Origin: Mariniblastus sp.
GTDB lineage: Bacteria; Planctomycetota; Planctomycetia; Pirellulales; Pirellulaceae
Direction of reading: 5' to 3'
DNA: 46,186 nt
NCBI GenBank assembly: GCA_023300235.1
Contig: JALZWN010000231.1
Span: forward strand, 1 to 46,186
In this document: one piece after another, positions 26,906-35,476 of the stretch
How the letters are laid out: every line of letters begins with the position of its first letter
Numbering within the stretch: position 1 is the first letter of the stretch
Position numbers and translations under genes: made by a program
The notes under the pieces: model-generated
The model's database searches: none
Told to the model about the DNA's origin: nothing
Seen by the model: the letters and a program-made list of their open reading frames with translations, nothing else

Positions 26906-26971
26906 CTATGCCCTATGTGAATATAGGGGGATTTGCTATGGAGCTCGGTGCTGAGCTGTTATTGCAAACAA

Positions 26972-29341
26972 CTAGGCCTTATCGCTTTCGATCAGAACAG
27001 GTTGCTGCCCGGCTGGTTCGCTACGGTTAGCCTGTCGACCTTTTTGGTCTTCATCGTAGTACTTGCCACCACCGTAGCCGTAACCATAACCGTAGCCGTA
27101 TCCGTTGTAGGAGTAGCCAGCTCGGTATGCTCCGTAGGTGTATTGGCTGCCGTATCCAGATTGGGCACCCACGCCGTTAACCACCAAACCGATGCAGTTT
27201 GCACCCAGGTTGTTGATCATCGCCGTGGCTCGTTCAGCACTGACACGAACGTTCTTTTTGATACGCATACAAAGGATGACACCGTCGACACGAGCCGCGA
27301 TTGGGCTTGCGTCGGTAACCGCCAACAGCGGTGGAGTATCGATGATCACGAAGTCAAATTCTTCTCGCATCTCTTCGATCAAAACCTTGACCTGTGGCGA
27401 AGAACTGAGTTCAGCCGGGTTTTGTGGTTTGGCACCACAAGGCATCACGGTTAGGCCTTCAATTTCTTCACATTCGAACATGCAATCTCGCCATTGCGAT
27501 TGTCCGGAAAGAACCGTTGCAAATCCGACGCGAGAAGAAATCCCAAAGGTTGCGTGCTGACGAGGACGTCTCATGTCCGCGTCTACCAAAAGCACACGCT
27601 TTCCTGACTGGGCAATCGAAACCGCCAAGTTTGAGGCGAGCGTCGACTTACCGTCACCCGGCGTTGGACTCGTGACTTGAATCACTGAGTTCTGTTTACC
27701 TTGCGTGTTAAAGTACAAGGCCGTTCGCACGGCACGGAACGCCTCAGAAACCTGAGACTTCGGCCGGTGATAAGTACAAACGATAGGCTCGATCAGCGAG
27801 TTTTCGACAAGGTATCGTTTGCCCTGTGTGATCACTGGCACGTGTCCGATTAGTGGCACCTGCAACCAGCGAGTGATTTCGTCTGGGTTGTGGAAGGTTT
27901 TGTCTGCAAGTTCAACAAGACATCCTAGGCCAAAACCAACTAGTGAACCCAGTAGTCCTGCGACCGGTAAAATGACTGCCAACAACGGCCAGACTTCAAG
28001 TCCGCGGTAGGCTGGTCGCGTGGTTTCGAATATGAAACCCTTGTGCAATCTTGACTGCAGCGTGGAGCCTTCTTCAATTACGCTTTTATCTGCAACGTCT
28101 CTTTGCGCGATAAATTTCTGTCGAGTCAGCATAAGCTCCTGGACCTCCAGCAAAGCTCTCTCAGATCTGACGGCCTTCTCATTGTTTTCCGAATAAACAG
28201 CTAGGTCAGAGTTCATTGTTAAACGAAGATCGACAATTTGCTGCTTCAATGAAACAATGAAACGCTGAATGATCTGTTCAGGACCAATCCCCCTCACTCT
28301 GGAACCCTCGCCCTCCAAAGCTACCACCTTTTTCTTTCGATCTTCGATCGCAATCGTGAGGGCCTGGATATCAGCATGACCGGGGCCAAGGCTTCTCGTA
28401 ATCTCAAGCTGGGTTTTTTGTAGTTCCAGCTCGTCAATCCTCCGTTTTTCGGTGGCAATTTCCTGTTCGTTGTTGACGAAGTTCAAAGAGCCTTCGTTAA
28501 TCTTTCCGTTACGCTCCAAAATCCAAATGTGCTCCATGCACATTGCAATTCCATGCTCCAGCGCAGCTTCGCTGCGATCAAGGTCCGAAGTCAACTCAGA
28601 AAGCATCGCTTGCTCTTCTTTGATCTTCGTCATCTGCTCGGAAACAATTCTCTGAAGATGTTCTGGCTTACCGGCAATTGCGAGTGCTTCAACTTCATCA
28701 CGGGCAACCTTGAGTTGCTGTTCGACTAACTTAACTTCCTTGTGAAACTTGTCGCTCATTTTCTTCAGCAGTTCCATGGTGTCAGCAGTAACACCGCGGT
28801 ACTTCTCATTGAGATGTTTCTCATAGGTTGCCACAACCGTTGCCAGAACTGTTTGAGCATCCCGAGGGTTCACAGACGCGTATTCCAGTTCGTACTTCGA
28901 ATACTCGTCACGGTTCCGAATGACAGCTAAGTTTTTTTGGATTTCCGAAATCTGTTCGGTTAGCGGTAGGTCACGTAGCGTTTCCAAATCTTTCAAACCG
29001 TACTTGATCAAGCACTTAGTCAAAATATTGTCTTCACTGATCAAAGCGTCATGACGAACATCGAAACTACTTGAGTCGCCATAGCCAGATTTCTGGCCGT
29101 CCAATTCGAAAACAATTTTTTCACGCGGTTGAATCGTGACGGTTGCTTTGCTCTCATAAATCTTCTGGCACTGAGAATTATAAATTCCGCCTACAGCCAG
29201 ACCCGCCAATAGGCCCAAGAAGACCAACCATTTTCTGCGGCGGAGCACTCCCCAAAAATCGAAGCCGACTTCTTCTGGCTCCTGTGGGGCGAGCATAAAC
29301 GGAGCGGGATTCATATTGCCGTTCGGCGGTTGAAGTTGCAT
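26972..29341 (-). CDS. Wzc-type polysaccharide co-polymerase/tyrosine kinase
   Basis: I start at the ATG at 29341 (MQLQPPNGN), giving 789 residues; the longer frame opens only with a TTG. There is a Wzz domain with membrane segments near residues 36-54 and 425-450, and a long coiled coil between them. The cytoplasmic kinase has a complete Walker A (SPTPGDGKSTLASNLA), Walker A' (VLLVDADMRRP) and Walker B (DFVIIDTPPLL). The C-terminal tail is Gly/Tyr-rich with 13 tyrosines, the expected autophosphorylation cluster. It should control export of a surface polysaccharide by phosphorylation cycles. It lies alone, far from the polysaccharide operon at 8.6-15.8 kb, and has its own terminator. Confidence 0.95.
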   Translation of the reverse strand: MQLQPPNGNMNPAPFMLAPQEPEEVGFDFWGVLRRRKWLVFLGLLAGLAVGGIYNSQCQKIYESKATVTIQPREKIVFELDGQKSGYGDSSSFDVRHDALISEDNILTKCLIKYGLKDLETLRDLPLTEQISEIQKNLAVIRNRDEYSKYELEYASVNPRDAQTVLATVVATYEKHLNEKYRGVTADTMELLKKMSDKFHKEVKLVEQQLKVARDEVEALAIAGKPEHLQRIVSEQMTKIKEEQAMLSELTSDLDRSEAALEHGIAMCMEHIWILERNGKINEGSLNFVNNEQEIATEKRRIDELELQKTQLEITRSLGPGHADIQALTIAIEDRKKKVVALEGEGSRVRGIGPEQIIQRFIVSLKQQIVDLRLTMNSDLAVYSENNEKAVRSERALLEVQELMLTRQKFIAQRDVADKSVIEEGSTLQSRLHKGFIFETTRPAYRGLEVWPLLAVILPVAGLLGSLVGFGLGCLVELADKTFHNPDEITRWLQVPLIGHVPVITQGKRYLVENSLIEPIVCTYHRPKSQVSEAFRAVRTALYFNTQGKQNSVIQVTSPTPGDGKSTLASNLAVSIAQSGKRVLLVDADMRRPRQHATFGISSRVGFATVLSGQSQWRDCMFECEEIEGLTVMPCGAKPQNPAELSSSPQVKVLIEEMREEFDFVIIDTPPLLAVTDASPIAARVDGVILCMRIKKNVRVSAERATAMINNLGANCIGLVVNGVGAQSGYGSQYTYGAYRAGYSYNGYGYGYGYGYGGGKYYDEDQKGRQANRSEPAGQQPVLIESDKA

Positions 29342-29915
29342 GTTCACTGCAATGTCTCCGAGCACCTTGGAAGCCCAAGGTATCAACGATGGTTAAAATA
29401 TATATATCTGTCAAATCGACGTTTGATGTGTAAACACTATAACCGTCGAGTGGTTGGTTTTCAAGGAATCGCTTTTGGCAAATGCTTGCGAAGTCACGGC
29501 TCAAGTGTTCAGGTCGCCGCCCAAACTGTCCAGCAAAAAACGGGCATCAAACTTAATAAAACTGGCTTGGGATAGTTGAACAAACCCTGTTCGGAGATCG
29601 GCTTTCGCTCGAGTGAGATTAAATTTAAGTTTGGTTGTTCGGTTTAGGTAAGACTCACCAATTGGCGAAATTCTTGACAACGCTTTCATTAGCAGCATTC
29701 TGACGAAATTAAGGCCAGCACAGCCTCGCTACTCGCGCGAAGCTACTTCATTGGCAGCGGCTTAAAGCTACCGGCAAGCCTCAGGTGCCGCTGGCAGGCG
29801 GTTAAAAGCTATTTCCGTGCCGGTCTGCAAAGTTTGCCAACCAAATTGGCAACAAGCTACGACTTTCCCCACTTCAGCACTCGAAAACGTCCGCTGCGAT
29901 TGATACGATTTCGGG
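29342..29915. other. Divergent intergenic region between kinase gene and mutS
   Basis: No gene is supported. Two small inverted repeats are visible: CCTTGG-AAGC-CCAAGG at 29365-29380, in the leader of the kinase gene, and TTGCCAA-CCAAA-TTGGCAA at 29834-29852, 63 bases before the mutS start. Both promoters should lie here, but I could not fix them. Confidence 0.5.
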
Positions 29916-32597
29916 ATGAGCAAAACCCCAATGATGCAGCAGTACGATGACGCCAAAAAAGCCTGTGGCGACGCCCTCCTTTTTTTTCGAATGGGGGACT
30001 TTTATGAGCTATTTCACGAAGACGCCAAAGTCGCTGCGAAAGTTTTGGGGCTCAACCTAACCAGCCGCGACAAATCCAACGCCGTTCCGATGGCCGGTTT
30101 TCCCCATCACCAACTCGACAGTTACCTAGGCAAACTAATCAAGCAGGGGTTCCGCGTCGCCGTTTGCGATCAAGTCGAAGACCCTAAAGAAGCCAAAGGG
30201 CTCGTCAAACGCGAAGTCCGGCAAATTCTGTCACCCGGCACGATCACCGATCAAGCGTTGCTGGACCCTGCCGTCAGTAACTTCCTAGTCGCTGTCTGCC
30301 CGCCAGTTCAAAAGAAGCGAAAACGCTCGGCCAAATCCGATTCGTCCGAACGCGGCATCGAATCTCAAGACCCTTTGGCCGAACAACAAGTCTTTGGAGT
30401 TTCGTGGGCTGATATTTCTACTGGCCAGTTTTTTGTCACCGCGGTTGCCAAAAGCAAACTCGCCGACTTGGTCGCACGGCTGTCTCCCAGCGAGATCTTG
30501 ATCCCGGATCATTGGGAAGCCCCGCCCGAACTCGCCAGCGATGCCATGCTCACTGCTCGCCCCGATTGGGCGTTCGGCGACAAGTCGTCGGTCGAGCTTT
30601 TAAAGAAACAGCTTGAAGTCGCCTCGCTTGATGGTTTCGGTGTCAGCGAATTTGGCCCGCAAGCAATTGGTGCCGCGGGCGCGATTTTGGATTACCTGCA
30701 AGAAAACCAAAAAGCATCGCTCGGCCACTTCGATCACCTGCAAGCCTTCCGCCAAAATCAATTCGTTGAAATCGATTCGGCTTCCTGGCGCAGTCTTGAA
30801 ATCAGCCAAACCATCCGCACCGGCGATCGCAACGGTTCGCTGTTCGGTGTCGTCGATCGCAGCAGCACCCCGATGGGCAGTCGACTTTTGGGCGACTGGC
30901 TGACCAATCCGCTCACCGACATCGACGAAGTCAACCGCCGCCACGACGCGGTTGAAGAACTCACCACGGATCAATCAACTCGCAACGAACTTCGCGACCA
31001 ACTCAAACAAATTTACGACCTTCAGCGTCTCGTCTCACGAGTGGCCACTGGTCGCCCCACCCCACGCGATCTGAGTTCGATCGCAAAAACGCTCGCCACC
31101 ATCCCGCCGCTAAAACAAACCATCGAATCGACCAACAGCCCTCTCTTGCAGCACCTGCAAGTTGAACTCGATCCGTGCACCGACCTCCGAGACGAACTCC
31201 AAAGCGCGCTCGCCGATCCCTGCCCGGTCAACACCAAAGACGGCGGCTACATCGCCGAAGGCTACGATTCAAAGCTCGATCACCTTCGCAACTTGTCCAA
31301 GGGTGGCAAGGAATGGATCGCCAAATACCAACAACAGATCTGCGAACAAACCGGCATCCCTAGTCTCAAAGTCGGTTACAACAAAGTCTTTGGCTTTTAC
31401 CTAGAAGTCACTCACACGCATCGCGATAAAGTCCCCGCCGACTTCATCCGCAAGCAAACGCTTAAAAATGCCGAACGTTTCATCACGCCCGAGCTAAAAG
31501 AGTACGAAGAAAAAGTCGTCACCGCCGATTCTAAAGCTGAAACGCTCGAACTAAAAATCTTTGATCAGCTCCGCGAACTCACCCGCACGCATACTGCTCG
31601 TCTCAAGGCCAACGCCGACATCATCGGCCAGCTTGACGTCCTAACAGGGCTTGCTCAACTGGCCACCGAACAAGGCTACTCGCGTCCGACGATGACCACC
31701 GACGGGCCAACCAAAATCGTCGAAGGCCGTCACCCGGTTTTGGACATCGTTGAACCGCTGGGCGCCTTCGTCCCCAACGATACCAACATCGACGCCACGC
31801 ACGGGACGTTGCATTTGATCACCGGCCCCAACATGGCGGGTAAGAGTACTTACATTCGTCAAGTTGCTTTGATCAGTTTGATGGCACAGATCGGCAGCTT
31901 CGTGCCTGCCAAAGCTGCCACGCTCAGTATGGTCGACAAGATTTTTGCTCGCGTAGGAGCCAGCGATGAACTCTCCAAAGGTCAATCAACGTTCATGGTC
32001 GAGATGACCGAGACGGCTCGGATTTTGAACACCGCCACCAAAGACAGCTTAGTCATCTTGGACGAAATCGGTCGAGGCACCAGCACTTACGACGGCGTTT
32101 CGTTGGCTTGGGCGATCGTGGAATACTTGCACGACCAAATCGAATGCCGCACACTGTTTGCGACTCACTATCACGAACTCACCGAGCTGGAAAAGGACTT
32201 CGCTGGCGTCGCCAACTACAACGTTGCTGTCAAAGAGTGGGACGAGAAGATTGTGTTTCTGCACAAAATTCGCCCCGGCAGCGCCGACAAAAGCTACGGC
32301 ATCCATGTGGCGCGATTGGCCGGCGTGCCGAACTGGGTCAACCGCCGAGCCGAACAGATACTTGAGCGGTTGGAAGCTTCGGGTGAGCTCGAAGAAAACA
32401 AAGCCGCGATCAAGTCGTCTGCCGGCAGTGGTCGATCGAGCAGTTCGTTTCAGATGACCTTGTTTGGCGCCGTCTCGCATCCGCTAGTCGACAAAATCAA
32501 AGCCTTGGACGCGGACGAGCTCACGCCGTTGTCGGCATTGCAAATGCTGCACAACTGGCAATCCGAACTCTCTGAAGACGACGTCGAAACGCCTTGA
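29916..32597 (+). CDS. mutS: DNA mismatch repair protein MutS
   Basis: The protein has 893 residues, normal for MutS. Domain I carries the mismatch-contacting F-x-E inside FFRMGDFYELFHEDA, with AVPMAGFPHHQLDSYLGKL after it. The connector, lever and clamp domains follow, and a clear ATPase domain: Walker A TGPNMAGKSTYIRQ (near residue 636), Walker B and signature in LDEIGRGTSTYDGVSLAWA, and the ATHYHELTELE histidine. The C-terminal tail has a linker and the FGAVSHPLVDKI-type helix for tetramerisation or beta-clamp binding. It recognises mismatches after replication and recruits MutL. It stands as a single gene. Confidence 0.98.
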   Translation: MSKTPMMQQYDDAKKACGDALLFFRMGDFYELFHEDAKVAAKVLGLNLTSRDKSNAVPMAGFPHHQLDSYLGKLIKQGFRVAVCDQVEDPKEAKGLVKREVRQILSPGTITDQALLDPAVSNFLVAVCPPVQKKRKRSAKSDSSERGIESQDPLAEQQVFGVSWADISTGQFFVTAVAKSKLADLVARLSPSEILIPDHWEAPPELASDAMLTARPDWAFGDKSSVELLKKQLEVASLDGFGVSEFGPQAIGAAGAILDYLQENQKASLGHFDHLQAFRQNQFVEIDSASWRSLEISQTIRTGDRNGSLFGVVDRSSTPMGSRLLGDWLTNPLTDIDEVNRRHDAVEELTTDQSTRNELRDQLKQIYDLQRLVSRVATGRPTPRDLSSIAKTLATIPPLKQTIESTNSPLLQHLQVELDPCTDLRDELQSALADPCPVNTKDGGYIAEGYDSKLDHLRNLSKGGKEWIAKYQQQICEQTGIPSLKVGYNKVFGFYLEVTHTHRDKVPADFIRKQTLKNAERFITPELKEYEEKVVTADSKAETLELKIFDQLRELTRTHTARLKANADIIGQLDVLTGLAQLATEQGYSRPTMTTDGPTKIVEGRHPVLDIVEPLGAFVPNDTNIDATHGTLHLITGPNMAGKSTYIRQVALISLMAQIGSFVPAKAATLSMVDKIFARVGASDELSKGQSTFMVEMTETARILNTATKDSLVILDEIGRGTSTYDGVSLAWAIVEYLHDQIECRTLFATHYHELTELEKDFAGVANYNVAVKEWDEKIVFLHKIRPGSADKSYGIHVARLAGVPNWVNRRAEQILERLEASGELEENKAAIKSSAGSGRSSSSFQMTLFGAVSHPLVDKIKALDADELTPLSALQMLHNWQSELSEDDVETP

Positions 32598-32828
32598 CGC
32601 AATAAAAGTTGGCGACAACGCTTCCCGGCTGTCTACGTGGAAGCGAAGAGGTAACGCTTGGCATTGTCGAGAGTTTTCGGTCGATCGCAAAGTGGTTGTT
32701 GGAATTCAATATTCATTTGCCATCGAATGTCTACGCGATCGCAATTTTCTGAGCGGTTGGGATTTTTAAAAATCCGTTGGGGAGATGCTCATCGACAGGC
32801 TAGAAGCACCGTCGCCACATTAAAAAAT

Positions 32829-33225
32829 CCGAGTTGGTCGTAAGCCGGGTCTTGTTCCGCTGGCGAACCAGCGGCGATGATCATTTATCTAGGCACGCCA
32901 TTGCTAACGCACTCAAGCAGCCTACCCGAGAGTCAACGCGACGAACCATCACGTGGCAACGGCGAACCGTTACCTTCCTCTCTGTTTGGCCTTGCTCCGG
33001 ATGGGGTTTACCAAGCCACTGCAGTCACCTGCAATGCTGGTGGGCTCTTACCCCACCTTTTCACCCTTACCTCAAACCGCCACCGAGGTGACGACCAAGG
33101 CGGTCTATTCTCTGTTGCACTTTCCCTAGCCTCGCGGCCGGTCGGCGTTACCGACCATCCTGTCCTGTGGAGCCCGGACTTTCCTCTCGTGGATCACTCC
33201 ACCAGCGATCACCTGACCAACTCGG
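32829..33225 (-). ncRNA. rnpB: RNase P RNA (class A)
   Basis: Read on the minus strand, this matches the conserved core of bacterial RNase P RNA. Near the 5' end is GAGGAAAGTCCGGGCTCC, then ACAGGACAGGATG and GTGCAACAGAGA. The middle has GAGGTAAGGGTGAAAAGGTG, GGTAAGAGCCCACC and GGTAAACCCCATCCGG, then AGCAAGGCCAAACA. The 3' part has GGGTAGGCTGCTTGAG, CCTAGATAAATGATCA and AAGACCCGGCTTA. The ends pair as helix P1 (CCGAGTTGGTC with GACCAACTCGG). A run of Ts follows P1, giving the terminator. Length is about 397 bases. It is the catalytic RNA that cuts the 5' leader off tRNA precursors. Protein frames predicted across it are false. Exact ends could shift by a few bases. Confidence 0.96.
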
Positions 33226-33232
33226 ATTTTAA

Positions 33233-33261
33233 ATCGTAGTAGCGTAGAGCACTTTCAGCAA
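33233..33261 (-). promoter_or_regulatory. Sigma-70-type promoter of rnpB
   Basis: On the minus strand, TTGCTG (33256-33261) is followed after 17 bases by TACGAT (33233-33238), then 7 bases before the first paired base of P1. Spacing and position fit a housekeeping promoter directly feeding the RNA. Confidence 0.75.
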
Positions 33262-33512
33262 TCTTTGGTTCAAAGAAAAGGAATGAATTCGGTAGCTTAA
33301 ACGCTTATCCCGCATCCTTTTGAGTGACGCATTGTTCTGTTTTGTTGCGAAGCATTGGGATGAGCACGAAGTTTGTCCCTTGGCAAAACGCGGCAACAGT
33401 GCTTGCGGGCTGTCTACAGAAACTTTCCGATGGGCTTCCAGTTACAGGATCCCGAAACAACCGCCCAGCAAAGCCGACCGTCGTTTCCACATTCCGCCAT
33501 CCGAGCCCGCTT

Positions 33513-33986
33513 CTAAATCAAGCCGCCGCCAAGGCTCTCGATTATCTTCTCAAGTGTTTTTGAATCCTTAGGCGAAACCGTAATCGTATCACCAGGCAAC
33601 AATTGATAATTTTGCTCCGGGCGAACGGTCTTGGATTTCGTCTGGTAGTCAATCGGCAATTTTAACAACGTGCCCTTACCTTTGATGATCCGGCCGAGCG
33701 AAATTTTCATCTCGCCAAACTTTCGCATCGCCCCTGCAGCCTCAAGTGCATCTTGCACCGTCACAGGTCCCGTGATATCAATCTTTTCAACCGAAGGGGG
33801 GCGACGAGCGGGGATCAATTGCATTTGATACTGACCAATCACATCTGCCTTGTTCACGATCGGTGCCTTTTCTTCAACTGCAGCAGAAGTAGCTAGATCA
33901 AAACTCTGACAGCCCGTCAAAACTGAACACGCAAATGCAACCGCCAAAGCCCGCAGGGTAAAACTTGTTTGATATTTAGCAGCCAT
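33513..33986 (-). CDS. Short SLBB-like lipoprotein
   Basis: The protein has 157 residues and a lipoprotein signal ending in SVLTGC. The mature part contains a segment similar to SLBB-type beta-grasp domains of polysaccharide export proteins: GPVTVQDALEAAGAMRKFGE, then a variable loop, and the closing NYQLLPGDTITVSPKDSKTLE, as in Wza relatives. The N-terminal poly-export domain of Wza is absent, so it cannot by itself be a full export channel. It may be an accessory or a shortened relative of Wza. It is far from the polysaccharide operon and divergent from the next gene. Confidence 0.78.
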   Translation of the reverse strand: MAAKYQTSFTLRALAVAFACSVLTGCQSFDLATSAAVEEKAPIVNKADVIGQYQMQLIPARRPPSVEKIDITGPVTVQDALEAAGAMRKFGEMKISLGRIIKGKGTLLKLPIDYQTKSKTVRPEQNYQLLPGDTITVSPKDSKTLEKIIESLGGGLI

Positions 33987-34260
33987 GTCGTTCTTTCAAA
34001 TTGACAACTTCTTCGGACAAAACCGATACTAGGCTCGGCCAGCCAGCATTCGATGGCGAATTTCAGCAGAGTTTTCCGGCGGCGACAATGTCGTTTTAGC
34101 GATAGCACCCGTGATAGCATTCTGATACTTTGTTGCCTCGTTGCTCTGTTGCCTTGAGCGAACCTTCGTTTGACGATTGGCCGGCCAGCGTCGGCGATTC
34201 GCACTTCGGCTGGATTGCCGCAGTCTAAAATTTAAACTTATCAAACCTCCACCGCGTCGC

Positions 34261-35052
34261 ATGAGCCACTGGCAAAACAAAATCATCGCAATCACGGGTG
34301 GCTCGAACGGCCTCGGACTCGAGCTCGCTACGCATTTCGCCGCCGCCGGTGCCCAAGTGGTCATCATCGCTCGCGACCAAGAACGTCTTGCCGCCGTCTG
34401 CCAAAACAGCCCAAACCTCCACCCGGTCGTCGCGGATGTTTTGCAGACCGAGCAAGTAGCCGCGGCTGTCGAATCGATCATTGACCAGCACGGACAAATC
34501 GACGTTTGGATCAACAACGTCGGCAAATCCACTCGCGCCGAACTACTGACCACCGGCATTGACGCTTACCAATCAATGATGGAGATCAATTTTTATTCCG
34601 CGGTCCGGTGCTCGACCGCCGTGCTGCCTCACCTCGCCAAAACCTCGGGTTCGTTGGTCAACATCGGCAGCTTGGCCGCCAAAACGGCTTGGCGAAACAT
34701 GTCTCCGTATTCGGCTAGTAAACACGCGTTGGCTGCATTCAACCATCAAGTGCGACTCGAAGGCCCCGCCAACGTGCACTGCCTGCTGGTTTGCCCCGGC
34801 CCGATTCGCCGCGAAGACGCAGGCCAGCGTTACGCCAAAGAATCCAGCGGCTTAGACGCCACCGCCGCTCAACCGGGTGCCGGCGTTAAACTAAAAGGCA
34901 TTTGCCCTAAGAAGCTGGTCGCCAAAATCGATCGATCCATTCAGCGACGAAAAAAAGAACTGGTCGTACCCGGTCACACTCGGATTCTGTTTTCCTTGCT
35001 GCAGCTCGCACCGTCACTGGGTGATTGGATTTTGAAAAAGTCTTCTAAGTAG
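34261..35052 (+). CDS. Short-chain dehydrogenase/reductase (SDR)
   Basis: The ATG at 34261 gives 263 residues beginning next to the nucleotide-binding motif (IIAITGGSNGLGLELA, TGxxxGxG). A longer frame from 34177 is unlikely because the extra residues are basic and unlike the family. NNVGKS follows, close to the usual NNAG, and the catalytic S-Y-K set is in NIGSLAAKTAWRNMSPYSASKHALA. The C-terminus has a basic, hydrophobic stretch (SIQRRKKELVVPGHTRILFS), suggesting membrane contact as in other 3-ketoreductase-like SDRs. It is an NAD(P)-dependent oxidoreductase of unknown substrate. Confidence 0.9.
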   Translation: MSHWQNKIIAITGGSNGLGLELATHFAAAGAQVVIIARDQERLAAVCQNSPNLHPVVADVLQTEQVAAAVESIIDQHGQIDVWINNVGKSTRAELLTTGIDAYQSMMEINFYSAVRCSTAVLPHLAKTSGSLVNIGSLAAKTAWRNMSPYSASKHALAAFNHQVRLEGPANVHCLLVCPGPIRREDAGQRYAKESSGLDATAAQPGAGVKLKGICPKKLVAKIDRSIQRRKKELVVPGHTRILFSLLQLAPSLGDWILKKSSK

Positions 35053-35128
35053 GCCCTCGCCCATAGGTTGCCGAGCGTTGCCCCGGAGTCGTATTGCCTT
35101 TGGTCTCGCGAGGCAATTTTTTTCAAAG

Positions 35129-35389
35129 CTATTTCAAACCACTACCGGTTTCTGGCTTTCCTTGCTGCATCAAATACCGCTCTATCGCAGCGTCTTGGCT
35201 GGCGGTATCGCCCGTAGCCGCGAACCGCAACGTTGGTGTTTCAGGTGTCGGCGCGAACGTCGCTTGGCCTGGCGCCTGGATGGCTTGAGGAGGCTCGTAA
35301 GGCGTGCCGGCCCACGGCGAGCTGATGGGGTGGCAGCCACAGCAAGTCGCCATCACCATCATCAAAATTGTGCATCGAAGAATCCGCAT
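35129..35389 (-). CDS. Small lipoprotein
   Basis: I start at ATG 35389, preceded by GGAGAG (35394-35399) at 4 bases. The 86-residue product opens with MRILRCTILMMVMATCCGC, a signal peptide with a possible lipobox cysteine, then a Pro/Ala-rich chain (PYEPPQAIQAPGQATFAPTP) and a polar C-terminus. No family is known to me. It follows the protease gene on the same strand after 87 bases. Confidence 0.6.
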   Translation of the reverse strand: MRILRCTILMMVMATCCGCHPISSPWAGTPYEPPQAIQAPGQATFAPTPETPTLRFAATGDTASQDAAIERYLMQQGKPETGSGLK

Positions 35390-35476
35390 CGATCTCTCCA
35401 AGAAAGCAAGACGGTTGATTTCAGCAAATCCACGGCAACGCAACAACCCCGAAATCGATCACCGCATCCGGGCCGC

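Noticed and set aside
32619..32645. CGCTTCC/GGAAGCG hairpin after mutS as a terminator
   Set aside because: The stem is only 7 bp with a 13-base loop and no T-run follows on either strand; too weak to call.
32658..33239. Several plus-strand open frames of 60-120 codons
   Set aside because: Most lie across the RNase P RNA gene on the other strand, which explains the sequence fully; the one at 32658-32843 is mostly gene-free sequence with no recognisable product.
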